Source: Arctopsyche grandis
Taxonomy: Eukaryota > Arthropoda > Insecta > Trichoptera > Hydropsychidae
NCBI RefSeq assembly: GCF_051622035.1
Contig: NC_135360.1
Location: forward strand, 32,133,206 to 32,197,205
Direction of reading: 5' to 3'
DNA length: 64,000 nucleotides
In this document: in pieces, positions 1 to 12,729 of the stretch
Layout: the number at the start of each line of letters is the position of its first letter
Position numbering within the stretch: position 1 is the stretch's first letter
Program-made: the position numbers and the translations under genes
Notes under the pieces: generated by a model
Databases searched by the model: none
Told to the model about the DNA's origin: nothing
The model's input: the letters and a program-made list of their open reading frames with translations, nothing else

Positions 1-489
1 TAAACTAGGTTTATGAATGGTCTGTGTCGATGATATTTAATACCATTATTAGATTAAGATGGTGTTGTATTTATCATGAATGACTATTGTATTATACTAC
101 TTATGTGTGTTGTCCCAGATGACTTTATCGACCTTGTGTGGAAGGCAGACTGTGAAGTTTGATAGCGGTTTGTTAGATCATAATAAAATCAATCAGTGAA
201 AGGAATTTCATTTCGATGATTCAATAGTTGTACGTGTTGTAATCATACTCTGGGACAATAAAGATAAAGGTCGTTTTTGCGCGTAATAAAAGTCGTCGAA
301 CAACGGATGTAATATTTAATATGATGTTTTTCGTTTGAGTTATTAATTAAATATTAATTCAAAATGTAGTTGAATACTACAATTATCCTTCCGTGAGATG
401 TCAGTTGGTATATAAATGCCTATTAATCTTTTTAAAATGGTGGTATGGAATAATATGAATTGGAAATTCCATATTAGGTCACTCGGCAG
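1..489. other. No gene seen
   Basis: AT-rich sequence with stops in all frames; nothing recognised. Confidence 0.6.
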
Positions 490-1217
490 GTATATGAATT
501 ATGTAAAATAAGAAGAAAAGTTATAAATAAAAATTGCTTCACATATGTTTATGAAAATTTAACTAAAAATCCAATTAAAATAGTTGTTAATAATCATATT
601 TATTTACGTATAAGTACATATAAATTTATTCATAACTATATATATGCTTATCCTTCGCTTTATGCTGCCTCTTTACGATGCAATTTTACTTTATGGACCC
701 CTTATTTTGATGGAACTTTTAACAAATTGATGTATTCAAGTGGAATATGAGATTTTTACGTGTTTGGTAACTTGATTGAAAAACTAGTAATAAAGGAAAA
801 TCTCTCCTCGACGTAATTAGGTACACCGAAAACGGCGAAACTTGAAATTTGGAAACATATAGGATACGAATTATGTAAAATAAGAAGTAAAGGTATATAT
901 AAAAAATTGTTTCAAATATATTTATGAAAATTTAACTAAAAAATTAAAATAGTTGAATGTAATCATATTTATTTATGTGTGTAAATAAATATGTAATACT
1001 ATGTATACGCTTATTCTTCGCTTTATGCTGCCTCTTTACGATGTAATTTTACTCTATGGAGACTTTCTTTCAATGGAACTTTTAACAAATCGACAAACAG
1101 AGTAACTTGGTTGAAATAAGTAAAACCTCGTTATAAGCCCTGTAAAAAAACGTATAGCTCTTATCTATGTAATTAAGGTACACCGAAAATAGCGAATATT
1201 TTAATTTGGAAACAGCT
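490..1217. repeat. Diverged tandem duplication, unit about 365 bp
   Basis: Two adjacent copies (about 490-857 and 860-1217). Both contain GAATTATGTAAAATAAGAAG, then TCGCTTTATGCTGCCTCTTT, then AATGGAACTTTTAACAAA or similar, then TACACCGAAAA and AATTTGGAAAC, in the same order. Copies differ by many substitutions and small indels, so the event is old. No coding frame runs through the unit. Confidence 0.8.
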
Positions 1218-3955
1218 TTGGTCGGAGAATACTTTCTGTATTATGAAGATTATGTGAAAATAGTATGAAAATTCTAAAATAACTATTTGCACTGCCGCCA
1301 TCCCACTAAAGTATGTGAAAATCTTGAATTTTGGGAATTTTGAAGGCTTTATTTGAATTTAAACACCGCCTTAATAGTTTATTCATTTTTATTTTACTAG
1401 TCATATAAATGGAGTAATTTTACATTTAAAAAACATCACATGGTATGTTTTTTCAAATTTTTAAAGTATGAAAAAAAATCTGAAACTGAAAAATCGATTT
1501 TCTTTAAATACCTTTTCTTACGTCTACTATTGATAAAATATGCTTTGATTTTCATAATATTTTTCAATCGATTTTGAAAAGAAAACTTAGTTTTTGATGT
1601 ACTCTAATGTACATATGTACTAAATACATACACATATAGAGTATTGTGGTAATATGTTGAGCCACCATGGCTTAATATGAAATAAAAACAATAAAATAAA
1701 TATCTGCGTAGTGCGAAAATTATAAGCAGTATGTTTATTTTAGAAAAAACAAAAAAAACTACTTGAATTGCTCAAGAATGATTTTGGGGAATACCTACTC
1801 TCAATCAGAATAATTCAATGTATAACTTTTCAACAGTTCAATATATTCTTTTATTTTTTCAGTTTTAATTATATTAAGAAGTTTACTCATATATTTCAAA
1901 AAGTATTTTTTATTATTGACGCTATTAAATTCCTCCCCAAAACAACATGTTTCCATATATTGAAGCTCTCAATTTGAAAATGCACTTGAAATATGATATA
2001 AATAGTAAAATTGATAGCTTTAAATTGAAAATCATAACAACGAGAAACTTCTCAGTATTCATTGGATACAATTATAAAAAAATTGTATACCAAAAACACT
2101 TAATCAAAAACACTTTTACTTAAAAAGTGTCACAAATCACAAACTTTTTAGCCTTGATACTCTCGTTGTACACGAGTGGTTTTCGCAATACACAAAGTAT
2201 TAAATATATCAACATCAAATAATTTCTATATTGTTTTACATCCTTCTCAAACGATCACTGTGTATATAAACAGCATAAAAATTAACGATGCGATAGTTTT
2301 ATAAAATAGTTTTCGACCTCTGTTTCGAAATTTCGCGCTCGGGGGTATCGTGTCGAAGACCCATATACATACATAAGATACATATATAAATATACAACAC
2401 GGCAGATTTATTTGCGTCAATTAGAATGAAATGTTTCTAAGAATTTCGTGAAAATTATCTTGCAACGAGGGCACGCCGTAATGAAAGCCACTACGTGATA
2501 CCGATACTTTATGTAATTGCAAACCGACCAAATTATACTATTATAGTCGAAATAAGTGGACGTGCAATTGTAAACCCCAGTTTGCAAAGTCTGATTTTTT
2601 CATAATATGCACCGCATCTACATATAAATCGAACGGTTTAATTGCGCTTTTCAAACTAGGGTTTGGTTCACTTTTGCACCAAAAAAAAGAGTTAATGCAA
2701 ACGGTCCGGTTTCTCACGTGACTCATTCTATCCTACATTTTCCGCAGCTTGTAGGACTATACGTATTGTAACCGTATTTGAATGACGTAAAACTTGATTT
2801 TTTTACACGTCAGGAATGTAGTGATATATATAATTGAGATGTTTTAGTCGTCCTATTAATAAAAAGCGGTTTATTTATTTCCTTATAATGATGTCATTTA
2901 TTAATTTAACCACGCGGAATGACTCACTAATATTTTTATTTCATTTTTGAATGCACATTTTCGTACACGAGTTTCCTCGATCTTCGAAGTTTACTTGTTG
3001 TTTCGTTGCTTAGACGTGATTCGTGTGTGACAACTGATGTCCATATATCAGTGACACTCTTTAGTACATGTGGACAACTACAATGCTAACAAAAAATTGA
3101 CAAATTGATAAATTCAGTCAAGAAATATCGTCACAGAAACATGTTTCATTTTTTGTTGTGTTTTAAATATGATTAAAGAACAAAAAAAAAAGGTTTTGTA
3201 ATCGTGCAATATATGTATGTACGATGTCATTGATGTTGGTTTAGTAGAGCTTTTTTGAAATGTTTACAACTCATTTTAATATGTTTTGAAAGGATGCAAT
3301 TTATTATGTTACATAATAATACTAATAATTCGTTGGATCTTCTTGAAATAAGTATGTATATACGTAAATGAGTCTGGTATAAAAGAATATTCGCATTTTT
3401 TTGCAAAGAAAATTATATGGGCGTTACTATTGCATTCATTGTGTTCACAAAACGGAAAATTGCTTCAATGAAAATGACAATGTGATTTTTTCAGTTCGTT
3501 TTTTTATGTGTTATTCATCTTTGAATAGTTCATATTTGATAGAATCCTTAATTTTATAATTTAAATTATGACATTTTCTCTAAACAAGAAAATAAGTGTG
3601 ATGTCTATTATGTAAAGATGAGTGTTTTTTTTTCTAAAATATTAAGATTTATAGATCTCAATAAATAATTCGAACCATCAAATTTGCTAGATTATTCCAT
3701 GAAAATTTTCTTAGACAATATACTACATATTTTTCACTATTATTTATTTTTTCTTTCTAACTTTCACTTACATGAGCAACGTCGGGCAGTTTCATTAGTT
3801 AATTATATAAAAATAAAATTGAAAAATGCTTACGTTTACAATTCATATGAGTGCATTTAAATGTGTAAAATTATGTATATCTATATCAAATTATTATATT
3901 AAACTCATTATAATTAAAATCCATATTAAATTGCAAAATATGCAAAATGCAAATT
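1218..3955. other. No gene seen
   Basis: AT-rich DNA with short stop-bounded frames only. No exon with flanking splice sites and no repeat family member was recognised. Confidence 0.55.
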
Positions 3956-3959
3956 TAAG

Positions 3960-4440
3960 CGTCCGTTTATGTTATCCAGAACTGCACGTGACTGCACGAA
4001 AATGACTAATTTTGTTCATACTATACAGCACTTCTCGTTTTCGGCACGATAAAGCTTTTTTTACGAGTGCAAGGAAAAATTGGCTTACATATATATTACA
4101 TATACGATATGGCTCAATATTGCTTGTCAATATTGTCACAATATGGCGTTTCCAAAAATATTCACATGTGCATGCGCACCTTCATTAGTGCACTCGCTAT
4201 TATGACGTCACGTCATGCGTGAATATTTCCCCAGTGGGCAAAAAAACCGGTTTTTCTTGATACGTAACGGTGACATGTTCTGCTGTATAATATGAATCGA
4301 TCGCGTCGGTTGCTGCCGTTACGGATACGTCACATGCACAGTGCGGAATATATGAATGTATCCATATAGAATGTACTGAAGAATATTTTTCGTACTGCTG
4401 TTTATGTGCAGTTGAGTTGTTCTGGTATAAACGAATCTTA
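3960..4440 (+). repeat. Dispersed repeat family R1, copy 1
   Basis: Shares ordered blocks with 13150-13600 plus 14275-14335: TGCAAGGAAAAATCGGCTTA-like, TGCGCATGCGCAC-like, CATGCGTGAATATTTC, ACGTAACGGTGAC and TTCTGCTGTATAATATGAAT. About 450 bp, no coding frame. No clear terminal repeats or target duplication, so its class is unknown. Confidence 0.75.
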
Positions 4441-4626
4441 ATTTTTTTACTAGCATCTTCTTATTTCACTTTCGATTTTGTCGTCTGACGAAATTTGGGT
4501 TCATTTCCACACTCTTCCGATCGTTTTGAAACTTTGCCATTTTGCTCGGTTTGGTCATCAATATATATTTATTTATGTGTTTATGTGTATATGAATGTAT
4601 AATGTTTGTATGTTTATGGATGTATC

Positions 4627-6581
4627 CAGTGGCGGACTGGGACTGAAATTAGTGCATGCCAGGAGTCAAAGGGGGCCCACAGAGGATTAAAAAAATTTGT
4701 CCCCCCCCCCATATAACAAAATTTTCTTCTGTCCATCATGCTAAAAATCAAGGGTAAAAAATAAATAAAATTTTCAAAAATGGGCATAAACAAATTTAGT
4801 TACAAGAAAAATGGCAAAAGGAAAATAGATCCATAAATTACATTGTATATTTTGTTTTAACCCTTGTCCTAGGTAAATATTATAGAATGCATAGAATGCG
4901 GCATAAAAGCGGCTTTTACTTTCGGTAGAAAACAATTGGGACGTCATTTCAACTTTTTCTTGGGGGAGGGGGGGGGGGGGCAGGCAAATATTGGTCAAAT
5001 TGAAAAATTTTCAAAAAATCTTGCTTATATCAGAATAAAAATGGATATACTTTTTTCTTTGCATACACCTTATTGAGTTATAAAATATGAAAAAAATAAG
5101 CTTATTTTTGATAAAAAATTTTTTCCAAAAATCTTCACATGGTCAACAAAAATCGACCATCTAACTGAGTCACCAAAAAACTATCAATTAACTTAATTTC
5201 TACCGACTGTCTTTTCACTTTATCTATGTACATATGTACGTAATAACAATAGATAAAATTTTGTGATCATGCGAAAATTTGAACTCAGAATCGATCACTG
5301 ATCACGTTTACTGTATTTGTATTCTTGTATTCTTGTACTTGTATGTTATTTGTATTCTTTATGTACTAAATTTGATAAAGTTTTGGTCAGAAATCAATTT
5401 TATTAAATAACTAAAACTTTTTTTGGACCGAATTCGTTACACATGAAGTTTAAATTCATCTCATTCGTTGTTTTGTGAGAGAATGGACGTCTGCAAATAA
5501 AATAAAAATTCGAGAAATAAAATCATTTGTGATTGAACCAATTGAGTAAAATATTAATTTAAAACCTTTCTTGAAAACAAAAAATATACGAACTTTCGGA
5601 AAAATAAACGTTACACATCTGTTTTTAAGACAAAATAAAGTAAAGGGGACTTTTCTAACGATTCGCTTCATAGGATGAACAATTTCTAAGAATTTTACCC
5701 AAGGCATACCACTGAAAAACCAAAATATACTTGCTTCGAAATAATAATTTTTTTTTTCAAAGCACATAGCAGCGATTATTTTATTAGTTACCCAAAAGTA
5801 ACATACATAAGAAATAAACGTAGCATTCATAGATCCATAGTATCTTATTAATCATTAAATTCATTATATTTTCTAAATTCACACTATTCCTTAATTTAGG
5901 GGGGCGAGTGCCCCCCTATGGCCCCCCCCCCCAAATTACGTCCCTGAAAACAATGCATAATATTTTCAATTAATGTTAATCGAAAATCGGGATTTTGGGG
6001 AGGGGGCCCCTATCCTATATTTCTATATACATGGATGTGTCTAGATTAGGAATAGATTTTATATTCGGAAACTGTTTAAAATTGTGTATTTAAATCATAC
6101 TATATCGTCGAAGCATAATCAAATGTTATTTTGAAAGTATGAAATAAATTTAAATCGCTGGTTGATGATGAATCTTCCTGTCGAAATTGTTTTAAGCAAT
6201 TCAGTTTATATTATTCACGGAAATTCGTTTATTCCCATTTTTATTTCAGTGGGTAGTTGTTACATAGGTATTGGTATATACATACATAATATTGAGGTTG
6301 GAAATGGGACCGACAAAAGGGCCCTCGCAATTTACATTTCTAGCCTAATAAAAAAAGTTAACCGATCCTTGGGTTGTTAAAGCAGGTATTAGTTGTTTGT
6401 GTATATCGTAAGAAATTTATTTTGTTGAAATACCCAAACTTTAGGTCCCAAAGTCCTATAAATTTTTACATACGTGAAATATAAAAAGTTATTTAATTTT
6501 ACTGAGGGCCCATATTTTCTAACAGATAGTGGGGCCCACATGCCATCGGGCATGTTCGCTTGTATGGCCAGTCCGCCACTG
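4627..6581. mobile_element. hAT-type DNA transposon, non-autonomous, with 8-bp target duplication
   Basis: Left end CAGTGGCGGACTGG and right end (reverse complement) CAGTGGCGGACTGG are inverted repeats. They are flanked by a perfect 8-bp direct repeat GATGTATC (4619-4626 and 6582-6589). A CAGTGGCGG terminus plus 8-bp duplication is diagnostic of the hAT superfamily. The 1955-bp interior has several runs of ten or more C or G (near 4703, 4970 and 5920) and a fragment of the CCGGAAGT repeat family (about 5215-5410). The longest frame, 124 codons at 5456-5830 minus, does not look like a hAT transposase, so the copy probably depends on enzyme from elsewhere. Confidence 0.92.
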
Positions 6582-6589
6582 GATGTATC

Positions 6590-6608
6590 TATGTAATGTA
6601 TGTGTATG

Positions 6609-6643
<35 letters not shown>

Positions 6644-6790
6644 GTATATGTGAATATGTATATGTGTAGGTATGTATGTATGTATATGTATATATGTGTA
6701 TTTTTATATTTGTGTATGTATGTATGTGTATTTGTGTACACGTGTAAGTATTTGTGTATATATGGATGGTGTACATATGTGTTTATATAA
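6590..6790. repeat. TATG/TATATG microsatellite tract
   Basis: Impure tandem TATG and TATATG units over about 200 bp; the apparent YTYT-type frames here are translations of the repeat. Confidence 0.9.
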
Positions 6791-6796
6791 TTGTCT

Positions 6797-6880
6797 TTGG
6801 CCAGGAAGGCGCATTGGGTTTACCTGTTAGGCCTTCTTGGTGTAAATTAAATAAAAAATAAAAAATAAAAAAATAAATAA
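6797..6880 (+). mobile_element. SINE-A 3' tail fragment
   Basis: GGCCAGGAAGGCGCATTGGG, then TTTACCTGTTAGGCC and an AAATAAAAAATAAA tail: the 3' stem-loop of the tRNA-derived SINE family, without head or body. Confidence 0.8.
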
Positions 6881-7111
6881 TAAATAAAAATATGGAAATC
6901 AAGTTTGTCATTACTATGGTGAAAAATAATCGTAATAGACACGTTTGAATATACTCCATAATCTTTCTCGGTGACGCTTATTGTCCACATTGACGCATTT
7001 GTCCACACTGTTTCGATAGTTTTTCCCTTTTCGCCACCCTCTCGCTATGTCAGATGTTGATTGTTTAAACGCCTATAACTTTTTCTTTTTTCACTCTATA
7101 TTTTATAAAAT

Positions 7112-7835
7112 GTAGTTTTATGTCATATATATTGATGATTAATAACCTCTAAATATTGTCTTATGGCCAATTGTGTCAGATTTGACATTTAGCGGTTAAC
7201 GTCTCTGAGTAGAATGGGGGGAGAGTTTCAAGTTGTAAATAACTACTGTGTGGTCTGTACCGATAGATAAATGGGACCAAAACTATTTCAGATACATCTT
7301 ATCTCACCGGTGTGTATACATAGTTTCTTCAGAGTGAAACTTATATGTATATCTAACTGAAGTCTGAAGTCTGACCTAGAAAATGTTGTGGTCATTCATA
7401 GTATTGATTAACTTTTCTAAACTGATGAGATATCTGCCTTTATATCATTTAATACGTAATAACGCGGCCAAAGCCTCTTAGTAATCTATTTAATTACATT
7501 AGTTTAAAGAGGGATCATAATTTTGATTAAAATCCCAATCATTGAAATCTTTTTGATTGAAATCCTAATCATGAAATCTCACACATTTTATATATTTATA
7601 GATTACTACTTGTTTTAACCGGCTTCGCTCAGTATTTGTAATATAAACAGCGTAAGCATCGCGAATATAATAGTAAATTTATTTGAATCGAAAAATAAAA
7701 TCGACTCGCCATCATAGAAATTTTGACTTGTTTACGATACCCAACCAAAGTTACTTATAAACATATATATTTACATACAAAGTCTCTTTCGACATTATAT
7801 GTATATTAGATATTGTCGTACATTTGTTATTGAAA
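7112..7835. other. No gene seen
   Basis: AT-rich, no frame or splice-bounded exon recognised. Confidence 0.55.
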
Positions 7836-7928
<93 letters not shown>

Positions 7929-8241
7929 GAATGTCTGTGTGTGTGTGTGTGTGTGTGTCTCGAATAGGCTGCTAAGCCACTGAACCGATTACGATGAAAC
8001 TTTCAAGATTTGTTGTGTTCGGGAAGATTACTATGAAAAAAAACGGGATAAAACGGGAACGGAAACGGGAAAAACGGGAATGAGTGTCATTACAACGCAA
8101 TAATGTCAAATGTGTTCGCTACCTGCGTTTTTCCGACAAATGGGAACGGGAACGAGAACGGGAATGGGAACTGGAATGAGAACGGGAACGGGAATTGCAT
8201 ACGTTATTATGGAATTGCAACGCATGCCGGGGTTCAGCTAA
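7836..8241 (+). mobile_element. Short non-autonomous Helitron
   Basis: Begins TC (7836) after A and ends CTAA (8238-8241) before T, the A/T insertion rule and CTRR terminus of Helitrons. After the first bases comes an (AT)n tract of about 85 bp, then (GT)n, then AAGCCACTGAACCGATTACG, wording typical of insect Helitron left ends. The right end is GGGGTTCAGCTAA after a GCATGC-containing stem. The middle has a GGGAAC/GGGAAT minisatellite (about 8040-8205). No Rep/helicase coding capacity. Confidence 0.8.
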
Positions 8242-9640
8242 TATTGTATAAATTGCCTTTTTATTTTATTTTATAATTATTTTTTTATATTTTAGTACAT
8301 AAGGTTTTTTGTATACATTTTTTTATATATTGTCTTATTTATAATTATTTTTGTATATATCTTAATATTATTATTCGTAAAATTCGAATTGAAAACATTT
8401 GCAATGTGAATTCTTCTGAAAAAAGTACACACGCAACTTTCAATACAGAGTTGTAGCAGCAATCAATCGCAAAGGAAAGATTTGTTTTAACCTTTATATT
8501 AATGTTGTTTTTTTTTTTTGGTTATAATTAGTTATTCTATCCATTATTGCAGATCGAAATCATTTAATAAACCTTGTTTTTTAGTGATATAGATGTATCA
8601 AATACGTGCCTTTGGAGATATACATATGTAGATGAATCTTAGAAAGTAATTTTGCTAAGATATGATATGATAGACATATAAACCTTGTAAATAAAAAATA
8701 GATCAAAACTACAATCCTAACAATTCAACATACAAAATATTCATTTTTTTAAGCTGATATATAGTCTCAACATATTACTAATAATTTTCGATTGAAATGC
8801 ACGGCTGGGGTTGGCATAAAAACGCGATAATAATTCGCGAAAAAAAACCGAACAATAGACCAATCATCCCTAGCACATGCGAAACAGTTAGATGTGAAAA
8901 GAAATGTACATATGACATATTATTTCTCAGTATTCGGGATCAACGTTCGTCAGTGTAAATGTCTCACACAACACTCACGAACACTACCAGCCAGGATATT
9001 TGCGATCGTTTTCGATTGCATTGAATCGCATCGCGCAAATACGGGTCTCAAAGTACGGTACAGTACAGTGGATAATGCAAGTTGAACTGCATATGCTATG
9101 TACATATGTACATATATGAATATACCCACAAATAACGACTGGTTTCCTTATTTCAACTGGACAAAAATGCTCCTCAACATGTGCAGTATTAATCACGATT
9201 TAAAAATAAAACATTAACTTATGGAAATGTGACTTTTTTTAAACATCCAACCTCACATACGCATATGCGTATTTTAATTCGGGTCACAGATAAAATTGCT
9301 CACGTAGTTCAAATATTCATTGTGGAACATTTTTTAAAACTGAAATATGCAGGAAAAGATTATTTTTATACGTGCGGAATTTTCAGTGTGTGTACTTTTT
9401 TGCATGTGTGTTTGCATTTTTATGTTTTCAACCTTTGATTTTGCTGCCGTGTTGATTTTACCAACGAAAAATAATAATATTTATAAAGATTTAGTTATAT
9501 ACTCAGATCAGCAGTCTCTAAACTGTGCCCTGGGGGCAGAATTTTGCCCGAAAATCAGTCTCAAATCATAAGAATCTTTACAAGAATCATAAAATTTTAT
9601 AATGTTTGAAAAAAAATGTAGAATTTGATGATTAAGTATT
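8242..9640. other. No gene seen
   Basis: Short frames of 60-75 codons only, without family resemblance. Mixed AT-rich sequence. Confidence 0.5.
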
Positions 9641-9789
9641 CTTATTTATTTTATTTTATTCAATCAATCTTAGCAGATTGCTCCAATGTGAGGTGTGTGC
9701 TATACAGATTAAGAATTATTAATTATATTCATTATTATTTATTATATATTTAAATTGAACACAACATCTATGGCCAGACACTGAACAGA

Positions 9790-10055
9790 AGTATTGTAAG
9801 TATTATAAAAGATTAAAATCCATAGAGACATCTACAGACAAGTTTGCAGCAATTATACAAACAGCGAAAATTGAGATAGAGACAGGGATGGACAGGGATG
9901 GTAATTTGTTGGAACCGTTTCAATGAAATCAAATAATTTGACAAATAAATGAATATGTCACACATTCAAGATCTAGCCAGCAGCACGCATCAGGGATAGA
10001 ACCCGTGACCTTACAATTGAAAGAATTACATTCTAATATTGATCTACATATGTCC
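9790..10055 (-). mobile_element. SINE-A copy, head and body
   Basis: On the minus strand a degenerate tRNA-like head (B-box region around 9990-10005) is followed by the SINE-A body including AACGGTTCCAACAAATTACC and CATAGATG-type sequence. Diverged; the tail is not clear. Confidence 0.6.
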
Positions 10056-10084
10056 AAGTGTAAATTGAAAGTCTTATCAGCATT

Positions 10085-10310
10085 TTTTTTTACAAAATAG
10101 TGAAAATGGCAATGCTTAATAATTCGAATTTTTGCGAGAGAGATAAGACAGGGATGCTAATTTGTTGGCACTGTTTCAAAGAAATCAGATAATTTGGCAA
10201 GCTTTGATAGGAAACGATCGATCTTGGAGTCTGGTCAGCAGTGCACACCAGGGATATAACGCGTGACCTTACAATTGAAAGCATTACATGCTAAACATTG
10301 ATCTATGTTG
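10085..10310 (-). mobile_element. SINE-A copy, head and partial body
   Basis: Second minus-strand copy directly next to the previous one: tRNA-like head around 10250-10310, then GATCGTTTCCTATCAAAG and a match to the core sequence GCCAAATTATCTGATTTC. Two adjacent copies of one family may come from repeated insertion or local duplication. Confidence 0.7.
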
Positions 10311-10434
10311 CTATTAAGTTCATCCTAAAGATTTTAAGTCCACAGATAAATATAATAAAATAGTGTGATCCAAATGATGTTCACTTGTATATAAAATTGC
10401 AATATTTGGGTTTTTATACAATTTTGAATATAAA

Positions 10435-11538
10435 GAAACTTTTGAGTTTATTCTATGGATCCCTTCAGGTATAAACACAGATTACCTAAAAACAATCTGC
10501 TTTAGATCGTCGACTTTAGAGAGTTAATTAATATTATGTATTTGATGTATTATGAGCATTTATAAGAATTGTAAATAGGTTTTTGAGCTCTTTTTCCTAT
10601 TATGCTGTACATTAACATTAGGATAATATAATACTATGATTCCTAAACAAAATCAAATTAAAATTTTAAAATAGAAAATGATCAGTAGATCAGTAGCTAT
10701 TCAAATAGATATAAGATGTATTGTGAACATATTTAACTAGTGAATAGCCCGATGAAATATCATCGCATGGGTATAAAATTATTATATACTCGTATAAAAC
10801 AAAATAAAAAATCCGGAACCGGAACCGGCATTTTCGTAGACTCTCATAGATAATTTTCAATTCTTAAAGTTAACGTTAACAAAATGTTAATTAAAGTTAG
10901 CAAAATGTAATACTTTCCGATTATACACAAACGGTCATTGACCTCGTAACGTTGAATATTATTATTACACATAACAAATTACGTGCATATACATACATAT
11001 GATGTGTATTTACAACACGTATTCTGGGCGAGGATATGGCGTTCGGCGCGGGCTCGTGAGAACATTGCGTTTGTATCGGAGGATCGGAGGGTCCGAGGTT
11101 CGATTCCTGGCGCCCGCGGTGAATGAAATCATTTTTTTTCTCGAATATCGTCAAAATATAAATAATTAAAATTAAAATTAAAATTTAGATAAAAATAAAT
11201 ATATCAAAAAATGGTTCAAAACCTCGCTAAATGAAATTATTAAATTAACGTATTTTTATATGGCGAGAAGGAATATTTCAATTAATGTTTAAAAAAAAAA
11301 GGCGAAATGAAGAGTTGGATTTGGCGTGATGTTCGTGACCATTAGCTCAATTTAGACCTATATTCAGGCTATTTGGGGTGATCGGTTTGAGTCGCGACAA
11401 AGTCGCCTCGTCGAAAAATGAATTGATCGATTTTTATCGATTCATTCATTATGTTCGGCGAGAGTTAGGACACACACAGATTACCGTCTTTATATATATG
11501 ATTTAGTAATAATAAAAAGCATTTAAAAATCAAAAAAT
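10435..11538 (+). mobile_element. Jockey-like LINE (family J1) 3' end, split by an insertion
   Basis: 10460-10733 matches the 3' part of the copy at 18748-19366 (end of reading frame, TTAGATCGTCGACTTTAGAG, TTTTTGAGCTCTTTTTCCTA). The terminal piece AGTAATAATAAAAAGCATTT only appears at 11507. The gap holds foreign sequence. The copy carries only the last few codons and the 3' UTR. Confidence 0.85.
10738..11502. mobile_element. Unclassified insertion inside a LINE tail, with a tRNA-like segment
   Basis: The uninterrupted LINE reads GAACATAATTTAGTAATAAT; here GAACATATTTA is followed by about 765 bp of foreign DNA and then ATTTAGTAATAAT, consistent with an ATTTA target duplication. Within it, 11024-11120 looks tRNA-like: GGGCG near the start, B-box GGTTCGATTCC and CGCCC at the end, followed by AATTAAAATT repeats as in a short SINE. 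It may be two nested insertions. A near-identical 22-bp stretch around GATGAAATATCATCG recurs in reverse at 41880-41900. Confidence 0.55.
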
Positions 11539-11539
11539 C

Positions 11540-12450
11540 TATAGATGTTTGTATAATATGTTGCATGTTAGTTATTGTCATATCATAAGGGATATTTTAA
11601 TAATAAATGAGTGATTTTAATTGGTAATTTTATATTCAATTCAGAGTGTTGTATTGGTGAAGCTCTCGGATGAATTGGGATAGGGCGTGACCGGAATAAT
11701 CAAAGCATTTGAGCGCCTCTGGAAATAATGGATAATCAAAGGACATGGACAATCAAAGGACACGGACACTTTATGTCTGTAAGTTTGTCACCACATGGCA
11801 AATATTTCATAAAAATTCAGCGGCTTCCAAGGTACGTGAGATGATTAATATGCCCGACGTGTATGTGCGCACGTCACGTATCAACCGTCTCTGTCGTGTG
11901 AAACAGTCCACACAAATTATTTGCCATTTCTTGGATTCATTACAAACTTTGCCATTTGCAATGTTTGAGAGCCGCTGTGTATGTATGTATGTGTCGAAAG
12001 AATTTTTTGAGAAGAGCTTTTTGTGTGTTTTTAGGCCACGCTTTCCTGCGACTCCTTTCTCGCATTGTTATCACATTCGATTTGGCATTGACGATTTTTT
12101 AATTTTTCCTGTAAGGCAGTGATTGTTAATACGCGTATTGGATGTGATTGAAGATATGTCTATGCCCATTTCAATCTCAAATAAATTTTTTTTAAAATCG
12201 TGCATAAGAATTTGAACTATGCTAATTTGAAAGTTGAATAGTTTAGATGCCTACAAAAAACACAATCTGATGATAGATTATGTTTTCAAATTATAGCATC
12301 TTGTATCTATGTATGTATGTATTTACGTATATAGTTACGAGTAAATAGCTCATAATCGATTTTGAACTACATACATAACTGTTGAAAACATTTCTTATGG
12401 ATGATTTACGGTTCAATTAGATTGTATGTAATAAATATTATCTTAAAAAA
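11540..12450. other. No supported gene
   Basis: A 125-codon plus-strand frame (11745-12122) has no recognisable domain and lies in repeat-like DNA; not called. Confidence 0.5.
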
Positions 12451-12454
12451 TTGG

Positions 12455-12725
12455 TGACGTAAAAATTATATATGAGAGATAATGAGAGCTTATAATTCAA
12501 ATTTTATGAGATATAGTGTGAAAAAGATTTAAGTGTTTAAACAATTAAAATTTGACAAAACTAGTGGGGGGCAGAAAGTCAAACAAACAAGGCTACTGGC
12601 TATTGGAAATGTGTTAGCTGTCACCGTCTCAAAATATTTTGAATTATTACACTTGTTTATTACGATAATATTTACCATAGACTTAGATAGGGGGCCAAAT
12701 CTTGCAAAATGACAAAGTTTCAAAG
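12455..12725 (-). repeat. Repeat family R2, minus-strand copy
   Basis: Reverse complement contains TTTGCCATTTTGCAAG at one end and TTTTAATTGTTTAAACAC, CACACTATATCTCATAAAAT at the other, matching the copies at 46000-46325 and 47735-48015. Confidence 0.7.
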
Positions 12726-12729
12726 CGTT

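Larger units (their letters stand above)
4495..7110 (+). repeat. Dispersed repeat family R2, copy split by a hAT element and a SINE tail
   Basis: The ends (4495-4570 and about 6890-7110) together match the uninterrupted copy at 47735-48015: CACTCTTCCGATCGTTTT, TTTGCCATTTTGCTCGG, then GGTGAAAAATAATCGTAATA, CATTTGTCCACACTGTT and TTGTTTAAACGCC. The break falls at ATCAATATATG. Between the halves lie simple repeats, a complete hAT element and a SINE tail. Confidence 0.8.

Noticed and set aside
5456..5830. 124-codon minus-strand frame inside the hAT element
   Set aside because: No hAT dimerisation motif, zinc finger or DDE-like residues could be matched; probably chance in AT-rich DNA.
11745..12122. 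125-codon plus-strand frame
   Set aside because: No recognisable domain, no flanking splice signals that extend it, composition not coding-like.
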